Assembly: GCF_001510715.1 (NCBI RefSeq)
Contig: NZ_LMTJ01000002.1
Span: 693,706-757,705 of the forward strand
Origin: Bacillus sp. FJAT-29814
Lineage (GTDB): Bacteria > Bacillota > Bacilli > Bacillales > Cytobacillaceae
DNA length: 64,000 nt
Direction: 5' to 3'
Shown: positions 41,901-50,867 of the stretch, piece after piece
How the letters are laid out: every line of letters starts with the position of its first letter
Position numbering within the stretch: position 1 is the stretch's first letter
Notes under the pieces: model-generated
Databases searched by the model: none
What the model was told of the DNA's origin: nothing
Seen by the model: only the letters and a program-made list of their open reading frames with translations
Program-made: the position numbers and the translations under genes

Positions 41901-44704
41901 ATAAAATTATCTGAACCGAAGATGTTTGAGTGCCCCCATGTAGTAGAGGTCATTTCAAATGCTGGGAATACAACATAATCACTTTTTGTGTATTGTTTGG
42001 CAAGGTCTTTTGTTAATTGCCACTGATCACCACCAGTACGCTCCTGCATCCCATCACGAACTACAGTATCAGTACCCAGTTTTTCAGGGTCAATATCATG
42101 TGAATGGTCTGAGAATGCAAACCAATCGTAATGGTGGGCTTTACCCGATTTTAAAGCATCCTCAGGTGTACCCGCACCATCATGTGAGATGTTAGTGTGG
42201 TTGTGCGTTGTACCACGGTAGTGATTTCCACCTGTAAAACGTGGAACGATTTCAAATGTCCATTCTTTTTCAGTCAGATTATCTCTTCCGTCTTTTGCTG
42301 AAACTTTCACAGTGTGCGTTCCAAGTGAAAGATCTGTTTCAGGTGTATATTTTACTTGTGTATTGCTAATTGTTGCAGCGGGTGCTGCTAGCTCAGTTCC
42401 ATCCAACCACATGTGAACTGAACCTTCTTTAATGCCACTTGGGTCATTAATCAAAGCAGAAATCTCAGGTTGTGGACTTTCTACTTTCGTATCATTTTGC
42501 GGTGTTTCACCGCTAATTACTGGACCAACAGTATCATCAATTACTTTTACTGCATATGGCGCTTCACTTGTTCCAGCTGTTTGTACCTGCTCTCCAGATT
42601 TTGCCTCAATATAATAGTCGAATCCATTTTGAGGTACATTAGCTACTGGCAATGTTACCGTATAACGTCCTTCACTGCCTTTACCCATTGGCAATGTAGT
42701 ATATTCAGAAGTACCAGTTGCTCTGTAGTAAACTGTAACTGTTTCTGCACCATCTGCATTTGCTTCAAATTCTACATCTGCGCCTTTGTAAACTTCTGTT
42801 AACGCTGAATGTGTAATACCTAGAATCGGAGCAATATCATTAACATCACGAGGGTAAAGCTGGTACCCGTTAGTGGCTGACACATTTGTAGTATATTGTC
42901 CTAGTACACCTGTAACAGTATAACTTTTACCTATCACAAGGTCAGTATCAGGCTTAATATCAGTTGCTCCCATAACCCGCAATGTGGTTGCCTTATTATT
43001 TTCATCTACAAAAGTAACATTATAGTTTGCACCAGTAACTGCCACAGCCGAAACTTTACCTGTTACAGTTACTAGGCTACCTTCAAGCGGCTCTGCCACT
43101 GCATACGTATTTAAGTCATTAATTGTAAGAGTTTTTGCTTCCGGTATCGGGTTACCCTCACTAATTTTCACAATGGAGGTAGGTTCAAATTCTGTTAGAC
43201 CATTGTAATAAAGTACTTTACCCGTAACACGTAGTTTATCACCTTTGAGAACTTTAAAACCTGCGTCTAATGAACCACTAAAGATATTAATTCCTGCTGT
43301 ATCATCTTGAATATAATAGTTCTGCTTTTGAGTTCCAAGAATTTGGGTGTCAACTGTGGCAACACCTTCAACCGTGAAGAACTTATTTAGGTTTACAGCC
43401 TGACCTTTAGCATCAGATTCCCGTACATCTTTAATTTGTGAAAGCACAGTCGTATCAGCTTTTGTAATAGATACAGCTGCACTTTCTAACATGTTTCCTT
43501 TAGCACTGCTTGATAATTGTGTCACATAAACCGTATCAGGAGCATCATTAATCGTAATAGAAAAATCACCTGAAGCAGTAGCTTTCGTCTCTGTTGTAAC
43601 TAATCTTTCAGCAACGCTAGCTTTATCATTCGGATAAACATTGATAATCGAGTTAGCTACCGTAGCACCTGCGCCACCAATTAAAGTACCAACACCATTA
43701 TTTATCACATAACTTAATTTTTCTTGCGCGATAGGTGCACTTGCTTTTGCTGAATCTATTTGGATTGCAGCACTTTCATCCATCTCGCCCTGCAAGGCAG
43801 AAACAAATACCGATGTTAGTGCTTTATCAGATGAGAAACTTATATCAAAGGAACCATCACTTTGTGCAGTCGCTGTCGCGAGCGCAGTTCCTTTGGATGC
43901 ACTTTCATATACCTTAACCGTTGAACCTGGTTCAACAGCATCAGCTGTACCATTAACAGTTATTGCAGTTCCTTGTTGCACAAATTGAATATTCATTCCT
44001 TTTGGTTGCAAGCTTGTGACTGGAACCATTGGAACTTCCGTTGGGCTTGCAGTGTTTCTTGGTGCAGCAACAGCTCCTACATAGAAGTCTGCTTCGTTAT
44101 CATCCGTATCCCAAGCGTTCCCTTTTCCAGGAGCTGGGTCAACGTTTGCATATGGTCTACGTTGGGCGCTTGTTGTATTTGATAAAACCTTTGTTGCTGC
44201 AGCACCCTCAAAGGAAGTGGCGGAACCATAACCAACAAAATCAATGGCACCATCTGGTGTTGCTCCACTAGCTGCAGTAGTATTGTTTAATAAAGCCACT
44301 TTTCCGTTTGTACCAGCCATAGCGATTGAGCCCGAAGCATCTGAAGTTGGGATATCACTACCGTTTGCACCGCCTGCTTCCGAGATCAGATAATAGCCAT
44401 AAGCCGGAATTGTGCCATCTAACGGAGTCACTGTCCATGATGTTCCAGCAGCGGATGCATACTGTACGGACCAATTTGTAAGGTCAATTGGTTTATCTGT
44501 AGGATTGTATAACTCGATAAAATCCTTATTGTAAGGAGCCCCCGAATTGCCTCCTCCCCCAAATACTTGCGAAATTACAACATGGCCAGCCTGCTCTGCA
44601 TGAGCTTCACCTATTAAACTACTAGGCAAATATGTGCTAATCAATAGAAACGCTGCCGTAGACATACTTGTCCAACGCCTGAACGTTCGATTTTTAATTG
44701 TCAT
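38999..44704 (-). CDS. Giant secreted multidomain protein with CehA/McbA-type (PHP-like) metallohydrolase
   Basis: 1901 residues. A signal peptide (about 1-36, ending GEAHA) precedes a lamin-tail domain (about 40-215, KDFIELYNPTDKPIDLTNW). Ig-like segments and OB-fold domains like those of YhcR nuclease follow (about 440-625). The PHP-like module (about 825-1030) has RGTTHNHTNISHDG, FAFSDHSHDID, TWGHSNIFG and GEDNHEGTWG, all rich in metal-binding His and Asp. A DUF4350/GATase-like region (about 1300-1520), more OB-folds (about 1560-1740) and two bacterial Ig domains end the protein. No sortase motif or S-layer domain was seen. It probably hydrolyses phosphoesters or nucleic acid outside the cell; the substrate is inferred only from domain company. 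Confidence 0.85.
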   Translation of the reverse strand: MTIKNRTFRRWTSMSTAAFLLISTYLPSSLIGEAHAEQAGHVVISQVFGGGGNSGAPYNKDFIELYNPTDKPIDLTNWSVQYASAAGTSWTVTPLDGTIPAYGYYLISEAGGANGSDIPTSDASGSIAMAGTNGKVALLNNTTAASGATPDGAIDFVGYGSATSFEGAAATKVLSNTTSAQRRPYANVDPAPGKGNAWDTDDNEADFYVGAVAAPRNTASPTEVPMVPVTSLQPKGMNIQFVQQGTAITVNGTADAVEPGSTVKVYESASKGTALATATAQSDGSFDISFSSDKALTSVFVSALQGEMDESAAIQIDSAKASAPIAQEKLSYVINNGVGTLIGGAGATVANSIINVYPNDKASVAERLVTTETKATASGDFSITINDAPDTVYVTQLSSSAKGNMLESAAVSITKADTTVLSQIKDVRESDAKGQAVNLNKFFTVEGVATVDTQILGTQKQNYYIQDDTAGINIFSGSLDAGFKVLKGDKLRVTGKVLYYNGLTEFEPTSIVKISEGNPIPEAKTLTINDLNTYAVAEPLEGSLVTVTGKVSAVAVTGANYNVTFVDENNKATTLRVMGATDIKPDTDLVIGKSYTVTGVLGQYTTNVSATNGYQLYPRDVNDIAPILGITHSALTEVYKGADVEFEANADGAETVTVYYRATGTSEYTTLPMGKGSEGRYTVTLPVANVPQNGFDYYIEAKSGEQVQTAGTSEAPYAVKVIDDTVGPVISGETPQNDTKVESPQPEISALINDPSGIKEGSVHMWLDGTELAAPAATISNTQVKYTPETDLSLGTHTVKVSAKDGRDNLTEKEWTFEIVPRFTGGNHYRGTTHNHTNISHDGAGTPEDALKSGKAHHYDWFAFSDHSHDIDPEKLGTDTVVRDGMQERTGGDQWQLTKDLAKQYTKSDYVVFPAFEMTSTTWGHSNIFGSDNFIDRNINGKQYQDLSQYYAWVMTYDYIVGQFNHPDMSANAFNSFKPYNKDVDKLFTMLEVGNGSGHYGYANAEGKFFSALDLGWHVAPTYGEDNHEGTWGQVNARTVIVADDLSQESLLHSMRNMRVYMEEDPNFTLDVLANGYYMGSTVDSKTLKFDIKGSDLVAEAHNDSDYKYLPTAYKSDDRIAKVELISNGGKIVDSISPMEKDFTWNPSYTVEGGQQWFVVKVTQMDGERIYSSPIWSKEESVDVKVNDINIDGGVIIGGNPSKLTATVANNGTEAIKNLKVDFYYDEVKSDNFIGTNNISSILTKGSATATATWTSPIKGDHQLIVIVTSTDGLDIGDVKYTLPVKIKEPLGINVLIDAAHGNENTSADSGSYKDNLKAFTLMLQKEGYTVTENKAALTDEVLSTVKVLVLTHARTALTADENAAVAKFVKNGGSLLMAGKSNNSTNPTINNGLLTDIGSAIRIGNDGVFDDSKAGNFWSDPKVSPYAVRVHPGLVSNYITDRVSFVDYYSGTSLSGDNNQPLTESGTVTILAKGNETTYQGNIKDGYTYDAVSDETGGSAIPLIASEEIDNGRIIVSGMNIFNDKQMDESFEPKGNDELTINAVNWLAHREAKVSKIEDVRKLADDTDVVVEGTVTTGAGVFFDAFNLQEETGGIMAFQEVPDGSLKPGDKVRVYGHIKTFDNNKELEFTSFSKDVIKIGTGEPLEPKVVPTGEATSAANQGLLVKVKGTVVSKFDENSYVINDGSGDVLVFTDGYIVNQSNVPVPVLAKGDTLEAVGLSGEFAQGTRIRVRDTRELIGTQASGADPIETDTTAPIVSGVENNRFYNYNVTISFNEGTAKLDGKKFASGTKVTAEGSYTLVVTDEAGNVTTIQFTIDKTAPKKPKVDKITADTTKVTGEAEAGTIVVVKDGNKILGSAVADKKGRFSVEIAKQEAKNELSVYAEDQAGNISSVTKVNIKK

Positions 44705-45001
44705 CCATTAACCACCCTTTTGTTGTAAATTGTGACATGTATGCAGACAAGAAGATAATTTTGATCACCCTTATCTTCATCCCTTCATTTTGCCACTGCT
44801 TTAGTCTACAAAAATTATACTAATATATCATTAATTTATTGTAAATCATTGTAAACAAATGTTAAAAAATTGTAATTTCGCTATATTTCCATATACAAAT
44901 ACCGATAAAATATGTTTATATCTATATGAAAATAGTTCACACACCCATTCCACCTTTACTATAAAACTATCAAAATATAGTATTTTAGGAGGTTTCATAT
45001 T
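44705..45001. other. Intergenic region between divergent genes
   Basis: AT-rich spacer holding the start regions of the giant secreted-protein gene and the HupE-like gene; AGGAGG for the latter is at about 44988. No further feature was recognised. Confidence 0.5.
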
Positions 45002-46240
45002 TTGGCGCATTTCAACAAAGTTCAACAACTCTTGAAAGTCAGATCTCTAACTCTGTTGTTATTCACTTTTTTATTCCTTTTCTTTATTTCCTTCCCTTCA
45101 AATACGTCAGCACATGCATATAGTGCTAGTTATACAACTATTAAAATGGATACTAACAATACAGAGATGATATTTTCTATCGACACATTATCCATTTTAG
45201 AATTAGTACCAGATATTGATAAAAACAAAAACTGGATTCTTGAATCATCCGAAATTGAAAAGGGAAAACACCATATAGAAGAATTAATTACAGAAGGTCT
45301 TACACTTGATAAGGGGAATAAGGAACAAACACCGAACATTAAGAAAATGGAAATCATCGAGAAGGAAAATAAAGAATTTCTTTCTACAACTATGACCTTT
45401 CCAGTATTTTTCCCTGGCGACACACTTATTTTTAATGATGGGTTTTATTTCCATGATACAGGAACCAATTACATCAATCTCATTTCAGCATCCTATTTTG
45501 GTGAAACAAGTGAAGCCGTATTAGAAGGGAAAAACCGAACTTGGACGATGTTAATCACAGAAGTTCAGCAGGAACAGTCATCCAATGGAGAACAAGCGGC
45601 TCAGCAAGTACAACCATCTCCTGGAGAGCAACTCGACCAGACGACTCCTAACCAAAAACAATCTGAACAAGCAAACCCAAGCCATACAGCAACATCATCT
45701 TCCTGGCTTTCATTTTTGAAACTTGGAATGAGTCACATTTTAACAGGCTATGATCATTTACTATTTCTACTTTCACTTCTCATTGCCAGACAAACATTTA
45801 AGCAGATTGCAACAACTATTACTGCTTTTACGATTGCTCACAGCATTACATTAACCCTGACAGTATTAGGCATCATTGACATCCCTTCAAGTTTCGTAGA
45901 ACCGGCCATTGCCCTTAGTATTTGTTATGTAGCTTTGGAAAATATTTTTCGTCAAAAAATTAGCTATCGTTGGGTCATAACATTTGTTTTTGGGCTAATT
46001 CACGGAATGGGCTTTGCTGATATCCTGAAAGAGATGAATATACCAAAAAGTAGTTTAGCCATTGATTTAACTAGTTTTAATTTTGGAATTGAAATAATCC
46101 AACTGGCCATCGTCTTTCTGCTATTGCCGCTATTATATTTTATCTATCGATCAAAGCATTCTAAGAAAATTATTATGATTGTTTCCATTTTTGCTTTCCT
46201 TTTAGGTGGAGCATGGTTAATTGAAAGACTATTATTTTAA
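45002..46240 (+). CDS. HupE/UreJ-like membrane protein with EF-hand-like ectodomain
   Basis: 412 residues from TTG 45002 (AGGAGGT nine bases upstream). Signal helix about 15-37, then an extracellular domain holding DIDKNKNWILESSE (about 77-90), which reads like an EF-hand calcium loop. A Gln/Ser/Pro-rich linker follows (about 185-240). The C-terminal half has about six helices with TGYDHLLFLLS, TIAHSITLTL and FGLIHGMGFADIL, the His motifs of the HupE/UreJ_2 family. Some relatives move nickel or cobalt, but function in this branch is not established. It is a single gene with a terminator. Confidence 0.8.
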   Translation: MAHFNKVQQLLKVRSLTLLLFTFLFLFFISFPSNTSAHAYSASYTTIKMDTNNTEMIFSIDTLSILELVPDIDKNKNWILESSEIEKGKHHIEELITEGLTLDKGNKEQTPNIKKMEIIEKENKEFLSTTMTFPVFFPGDTLIFNDGFYFHDTGTNYINLISASYFGETSEAVLEGKNRTWTMLITEVQQEQSSNGEQAAQQVQPSPGEQLDQTTPNQKQSEQANPSHTATSSSWLSFLKLGMSHILTGYDHLLFLLSLLIARQTFKQIATTITAFTIAHSITLTLTVLGIIDIPSSFVEPAIALSICYVALENIFRQKISYRWVITFVFGLIHGMGFADILKEMNIPKSSLAIDLTSFNFGIEIIQLAIVFLLLPLLYFIYRSKHSKKIIMIVSIFAFLLGGAWLIERLLF

Positions 46241-46262
46241 ATGAACATTGCGAAAACATATG

Positions 46263-46301
46263 AAAGTGCCCGACTTCTTATTAAAATAGGGCACTTTTTT
46301 T
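46263..46301 (+). terminator. Terminator of the HupE-like gene
   Basis: AAAGTGCCC (46263-46271) pairs perfectly with GGGCACTTT (46289-46297), then T residues. Confidence 0.85.
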
Positions 46302-46531
46302 GATATAGGTTAATATCCCATTTACGAATGAAATAAGAAAAAAGTTCCTATGGCAACGGCTTCTCACTGCAGCTTTATACCGTTTTTAAGAAAAGTAAAT
46401 ACCGAGATATAGAATCTGGTTGAAGATGAAAGGACATTAAAGGTTTGGAGCGGAGGATTTCATTCGAAAAAAACCTAGGCATCGCCTATATTATTCCTTA
46501 TGATAAAAATAAAAATAGTAAGGGGATACAC

Positions 46532-47293
46532 ATGAGGTATTTTGTTAAAGTACTTGCAGGTTTCATTATTCTGGATTTATATTTGAACATTGGGATTGCG
46601 AAATCAAGTCAATTTTGGCTACAGGTTTTATTAATAGTTCTGTTTTTTCCATTATTGAAAGCACTTCTATATATAACCAAAGCAAAAGAGTATAAAAATA
46701 TTGGGATCAGCTTTCACTCAAAGTGGTGGAAGAATTTGATAATTGGTTTTAGTATCGGGTTTTCATTTTGGCTTATAAAGTACATGATGGTTTATCTTTT
46801 TGGGGGACTCGAGATAAAGGGCATTAAACCATTTTCGGAATTAATTATTTCACTTTTGATGGTTATGCTCACATTTTTGGTCGGCTCTTTTCTAAACGAA
46901 ATCATTGTTAGGGGATATATATTTGGGCATTTGAAAGAAAGGATTCCGGTGAAATGGGTGTTTATCATCTCTCTCTTACTTTATGCTCTAGACGACTCTT
47001 GGAATGAAGGATTCAGTATCTCCAACACGTTATTTTCATTATTCATAGGACTCTCTTTAACCTACACCATTTACAAAACAGGTTCCCTTTGGGCAGATAC
47101 CGGTATTCATTGGGGGTTGAACGTCTGTTACGGCATCTTTAACGGAACCCTAGGTAGTACAGATTCAGGAATCATCATGACAAAATTCAAACCGGAGTCC
47201 ATGCCTATAGAAATCATCAGCTACATTGTCCCTCTGCTGATGTTTTTGTTTGTATATTTGCTGCGAAACAAATTTGTACGGAATAATGTCTAG
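46532..47293 (+). CDS. CPBP-family intramembrane protease-like protein with altered motif
   Basis: Read from ATG 46532 (AAGGGG six bases upstream) the protein has 253 residues and about seven membrane helices. The first CPBP motif reads FLNEIIVRGYIFG, where active family members have EExxxR; here the first Glu is Asn. The middle motif, LLLYALDDSW, has Asp where a His is common. The last, GIHWGLNV, keeps its His. It may be a poorly active or non-proteolytic member. CPBP proteins act in prenyl-protein cleavage or bacteriocin self-immunity. No bacteriocin gene is nearby. Confidence 0.75.
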   Translation: MRYFVKVLAGFIILDLYLNIGIAKSSQFWLQVLLIVLFFPLLKALLYITKAKEYKNIGISFHSKWWKNLIIGFSIGFSFWLIKYMMVYLFGGLEIKGIKPFSELIISLLMVMLTFLVGSFLNEIIVRGYIFGHLKERIPVKWVFIISLLLYALDDSWNEGFSISNTLFSLFIGLSLTYTIYKTGSLWADTGIHWGLNVCYGIFNGTLGSTDSGIIMTKFKPESMPIEIISYIVPLLMFLFVYLLRNKFVRNNV

Positions 47294-47373
47294 GTTGACT
47301 TAAATATCAATGGATTTAAATAACAGATGACCCCTCTCCTATACAGGGATCAACTTCTTATAATCGCTTAGGC

Positions 47374-48333
47374 TTAGTAAAATATGGATATTCTCTCTTG
47401 TAAACCTTCTAAGACTTCTTTTGGCATTTCTATGACTTTGATGTCACTCCCTAGGAAGAGCAGCCAATTGGTTATTTCCGTCAGTTCTTCAGAATGATGA
47501 ACATTGATAAAAGTCTTTAGTATGGCGGTGGTTTGAAAAGGGTCTGTATAGGAAATAGATATTTTCAAAGGGTGATATTTCTTAAACTGGGCAATGGCCG
47601 TTGGACCAAGTTCAAGGACAAGGTTGATGACTTCTTCCTGCCCACTTAGTTTTTCTTGAATCTTTTTCTTGCTTACTCTTTTTTTTGTCTGGTAGGGGTT
47701 GACATCGATGAGATGGTCGACAAGAATGATCTTCATTTTTTCTTCCTTTAAGTCAAAGCCTTCAATCAGCCAAAAGCCTTTTTCACGATAAAGATGCAAG
47801 AGATAAATGGGATAATCCTTTTTTTCCTTCGCTTCATGGATGGTAATCATTAAATGTTGATCCACAAGGAGGAGCCCGATGAGTCTTTCTAACATGGGGT
47901 GCGGAAGGTCCGAAAGCTCCAGCAGGTCGGGATTATTGGGATTAGTCCCTTCGAAAAGCAAGATTTCATTTAAATGAACCAAGTCATCCTGCTGGTTTTC
48001 TGAGATAAGGCCCAGCAGTTTCTCTGCTAGTGACTGACGGCTTTTTAGGTAGGGGAGCTGTTGATTTCTTGTGGCCATAAAGGCAACAAAGAGTGCTTTG
48101 ACCTCATTATCAGTAAAGCGGACAACCGGAAGGACAGAGTTTTGCATAACAAAATAACCCCCATCCCTTCCAACTTCAGCGACAAGCGGCATTCCCATGG
48201 CCTCAATTTCTCTGATATCACGGATAGCCGTCGAACGAGAGACGTTAAATTCGCGCATGATTTCAGAAATGGTAAAGTGGGAGCGGTTATTTATATACCG
48301 CATGATTGTATTAATTCGTTCAACTTTTTTCAT
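47374..48333 (-). CDS. WYL-domain transcriptional regulator (YafY type)
   Basis: 319 residues. An N-terminal DeoR-like helix-turn-helix (about 5-60: FTISEIMREFNVSRSTAIRD) is followed by a WYL ligand domain (about 140-215: YPIYLLHLYREKGFWLIEGF) and a WCX C-terminal part. It is divergent from the GyrI-like gene with about 110 bp between starts, so that gene pair is the probable target. The ligand is unknown. Confidence 0.88.
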   Translation of the reverse strand: MKKVERINTIMRYINNRSHFTISEIMREFNVSRSTAIRDIREIEAMGMPLVAEVGRDGGYFVMQNSVLPVVRFTDNEVKALFVAFMATRNQQLPYLKSRQSLAEKLLGLISENQQDDLVHLNEILLFEGTNPNNPDLLELSDLPHPMLERLIGLLLVDQHLMITIHEAKEKKDYPIYLLHLYREKGFWLIEGFDLKEEKMKIILVDHLIDVNPYQTKKRVSKKKIQEKLSGQEEVINLVLELGPTAIAQFKKYHPLKISISYTDPFQTTAILKTFINVHHSEELTEITNWLLFLGSDIKVIEMPKEVLEGLQERISIFY

Positions 48334-48442
48334 TGGAACTCCTAAACAGTATCATTTTTTGACATGGTTCAACGCTATTATAAACTCATCAAGTAAAAAA
48401 ACAAATAACTTGATTAAAATTACGAAAAGGAAGGTTTTGAAC

Positions 48443-48922
48443 ATGGCCAATTATATTTTAGAAGAAAAAGACAGCTTTACCGTTTTAGGGATTGGGACTG
48501 AGCTTCAGAGTCATTACACGGATTATGCAGGAATTAATAAGGAAAAGGCTGATTTTTGGGAGGCTGTCAAACAAGATGGAAGGCTTGACAGTTTAAAAGC
48601 AATCGCCTCAAATGATTACATCTTTGCTGTAAACGAAGCGGTAAATAACAAGATGATGCATTATGCCGGCGTCATGACAGATGCCTCGATACCAGAAGGA
48701 GACAGACTGATCCAATTTCCTAAGGGAGAATATCTGGTAGTCAAAGGAGAAGCGCAGAATGCAGATGAACTGCATACTACACTTACTGGCATTGCCTTTG
48801 GTCAAGCATTGGCAGAAGTACAGGATTTTGCCTATGTTGGCGGGCCCAATACTTCGGTATTGATGGGGCAGCGGGACGGCTTAGTCTTTGGTGAAATGTG
48901 GATTCCGGTTGTGAAGAAATAA
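48443..48922 (+). CDS. GyrI-like/AraC effector-binding-domain protein
   Basis: 159 residues from ATG 48443 (AAGGAAGG site). It is a stand-alone GyrI-like/Bacterial transcription activator effector-binding fold, with ASNDYIFAVNEAVNNKMMHY, FPKGEYLVVKGEAQ and LVFGEMWIPV typical of the family. Such proteins bind hydrophobic or cationic small molecules. The divergent WYL regulator and the following small gene suggest a short inducible operon. Confidence 0.8.
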   Translation: MANYILEEKDSFTVLGIGTELQSHYTDYAGINKEKADFWEAVKQDGRLDSLKAIASNDYIFAVNEAVNNKMMHYAGVMTDASIPEGDRLIQFPKGEYLVVKGEAQNADELHTTLTGIAFGQALAEVQDFAYVGGPNTSVLMGQRDGLVFGEMWIPVVKK

Positions 48923-48942
48923 AGATACATGGAGTGATGAAA

Positions 48943-49401
48943 ATGATCGTTGATTTTAAAAATGTGTCTACGGTTGGATTAGAATCTTCCCCCGTAGCAG
49001 AAGCACTTGCCGGTTTACGCGCTAATGAAGCTCGGTACTTTATGAACAAGTATAAGCATGAATTTACAGTTGTACCAGCTAGCGAGGCCACTGAGACCCT
49101 TGAATATGTAAACCGAATTTTGAAAGAAGAACGTGATATTGAGTTTTCGGCCAAACCGTTAGAAGTATCGCGGTTTCAAGTGGAAAATATCGATTGGACT
49201 TATGTCTTTTATGAGGATGGTCTTTCCGTCAATGTCTTGTATACGATCGATGACCCAAAGAAGCGTGCCGTTGGGTTTAAGCTTTCTGATGGTATGGAGG
49301 TTCCAAAGGAGCTAGAAGGGAAGTTTAAGTTTGCCAGGCAGAAGTCTAAACTTGCCGGAACCATTCGGGGCTCGTATTTTGTTATAAAAGGAAAATATTA
49401 A
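48943..49401 (+). CDS. Hypothetical protein
   Basis: 152 residues from ATG 48943 (GGAG eight bases upstream), 20 bp after the GyrI-like gene and probably co-transcribed. No recognised family. The protein is soluble and mixed alpha/beta, with a charged C-terminal third (FKFARQKSKLAGTIRGSYF). Some database relatives of such short genes carry phage-tail names, which I would not trust here. Confidence 0.65.
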   Translation: MIVDFKNVSTVGLESSPVAEALAGLRANEARYFMNKYKHEFTVVPASEATETLEYVNRILKEERDIEFSAKPLEVSRFQVENIDWTYVFYEDGLSVNVLYTIDDPKKRAVGFKLSDGMEVPKELEGKFKFARQKSKLAGTIRGSYFVIKGKY

Positions 49402-49412
49402 AGTAAGCAAAA

Positions 49413-49484
49413 AAGTGCCTAGTCACGTCCGAATTATTTCGAAATGAAACAACAAATTACGGGTAGTGACTGGCACTTGTTTTA
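49413..49484. terminator. Bidirectional terminator-like family A repeat
   Basis: AAGTGCCTAGTCAC (49413-49426) pairs with GTGACTGGCACTT (49466-49478). A-runs and T-runs flank it, between convergent genes. It shares TTACGGGTAGTGAC with the copy near 57523. Confidence 0.75.
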
Positions 49485-49495
49485 ATTAATCTCCA

Positions 49496-50695
49496 TTAAT
49501 TATACTCTTCGACTGCATAGCGATCTTCATTTTTCTTCCTGCCCGCGAAAGCGAAGTAGGCAAGCCCTCCTACGACTATGAGGACGATTCCAAAGAGAAA
49601 AACACTGCTAAAGCCGAATGATTTTGCTGCTATTCCTAGCACGAATGCACCAATAGCCATTCCTAAATCCATTGAATTAAAAAACAATGAATTGGCAATT
49701 CCCACACGATGTTTGTCAACAGAACTAATAATCTGTGTTTGGAGGATTGGTGTAACAGAGCCATACCCAATCCCAATGACCGCGCCTGCCATAATCATAA
49801 TGACTGCTGTTTGGGGCAGTGAAAGCAAAACCATCCCAATGGCAAATAAAACAATACATGGATAAACAATTTTGTTTGCCCCGTAACGGTCGGCCCAAAC
49901 ACCTGTAAATGGGCGGAAGACAAACATTAAGCCCGCATACAGAATAAAGAACGTACTAGCTGCTTTTACAAGGTTAATTTCCTGTGCATACAAAGCTAAG
50001 AAGGAAGCAATACCGGAGTACGCGCAAGCTAAAAGAAATATGACAAGCGCAAATGGCGCTGCTTTTTTGTCAACCAAATCATCGAGAACAAAACTTTTAT
50101 TTTTCTTTGAAGCTTTTTCTGGCTGCTCTTGCTGTGGAACATGAATGACCATTGATAGGAAGACATTTATGGCTGAAATGACAATACAAAGAATGTAAGA
50201 TGTGTTGTAGGCGCCTATATTCGCTAAGTTAAGACCTATAACAGGACCAATAACCATCGCTAATCCCATTGCTAACGAAAACCAGCTCAGTCCTTCTCCA
50301 CGTCTTGAATCTGGGATGATTTCAGCACTGATTGTTCCTTTTACAGTGGTGATGATCCCAAAAGTGATGCCATGAATAATCCTCAGGATAAATAATGACC
50401 AAATATTGTTTACAAATGGATAAAATAATGTGGCAATTAAAAATGCTGTTGCAGAATAAATGAGAATTTTCTTTTGAGATCCTATACTTACCCACTTACC
50501 AGCAAATGGCCGAATAACAATAGCCGCAATTAAAAATAATGTTAATAATAAACCGGCCTGATCGGCACCTCCGCCAAATTCCTTCGTTAATTGAAGTGGA
50601 AGTGCTGTTAACAAGATATAAAATGCTAAAAAGATAAAAAAGCTGATAGTAGTGATATTTATGAAATCCTTCGTCCATATTTTTGGTTTATCCAT
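49496..50695 (-). CDS. MFS transporter
   Basis: 399 residues with about twelve helices and the MFS loop IRPFAGKWVSIGSQKK (about 60-75), repeated in the second half as RPFTGVWADRYGANK. This fits a drug-efflux-type facilitator. It is divergent from a LysR gene with a T-N11-A dyad between them, suggesting LysR-controlled export. Substrate unknown. ATG with GGGGG upstream. Confidence 0.85.
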   Translation of the reverse strand: MDKPKIWTKDFINITTISFFIFLAFYILLTALPLQLTKEFGGGADQAGLLLTLFLIAAIVIRPFAGKWVSIGSQKKILIYSATAFLIATLFYPFVNNIWSLFILRIIHGITFGIITTVKGTISAEIIPDSRRGEGLSWFSLAMGLAMVIGPVIGLNLANIGAYNTSYILCIVISAINVFLSMVIHVPQQEQPEKASKKNKSFVLDDLVDKKAAPFALVIFLLACAYSGIASFLALYAQEINLVKAASTFFILYAGLMFVFRPFTGVWADRYGANKIVYPCIVLFAIGMVLLSLPQTAVIMIMAGAVIGIGYGSVTPILQTQIISSVDKHRVGIANSLFFNSMDLGMAIGAFVLGIAAKSFGFSSVFLFGIVLIVVGGLAYFAFAGRKKNEDRYAVEEYN

Positions 50696-50817
50696 CTAAT
50701 GCTTCCCCCTCAAATTTTCTTCTGTCATTTAACTCATCAGTACTTGTGTTTTCTTAAAACAAAGTCACTATTCAAGTATACGCCCCTTTGCCATGCACAC
50801 ATAATTGTCTTTTTCAT

Positions 50818-50838
50818 ACCACCTATGCATAATGGTAA
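50818..50838. promoter_or_regulatory. Candidate LysR-type operator
   Basis: TACCA (50818-50822), 11 bp, TGGTA (50834-50838): a T-N11-A type inverted repeat between the MFS and LysR genes. Confidence 0.45.
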
Positions 50839-50867
50839 TATCACAGTGTGACAGAGGGGAATTTCAA

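Noticed and set aside
48943..49401. Phage tail protein label
   Set aside because: No phage genes are nearby and no tail motif was recognised; the neighbour is a GyrI-like stress gene.
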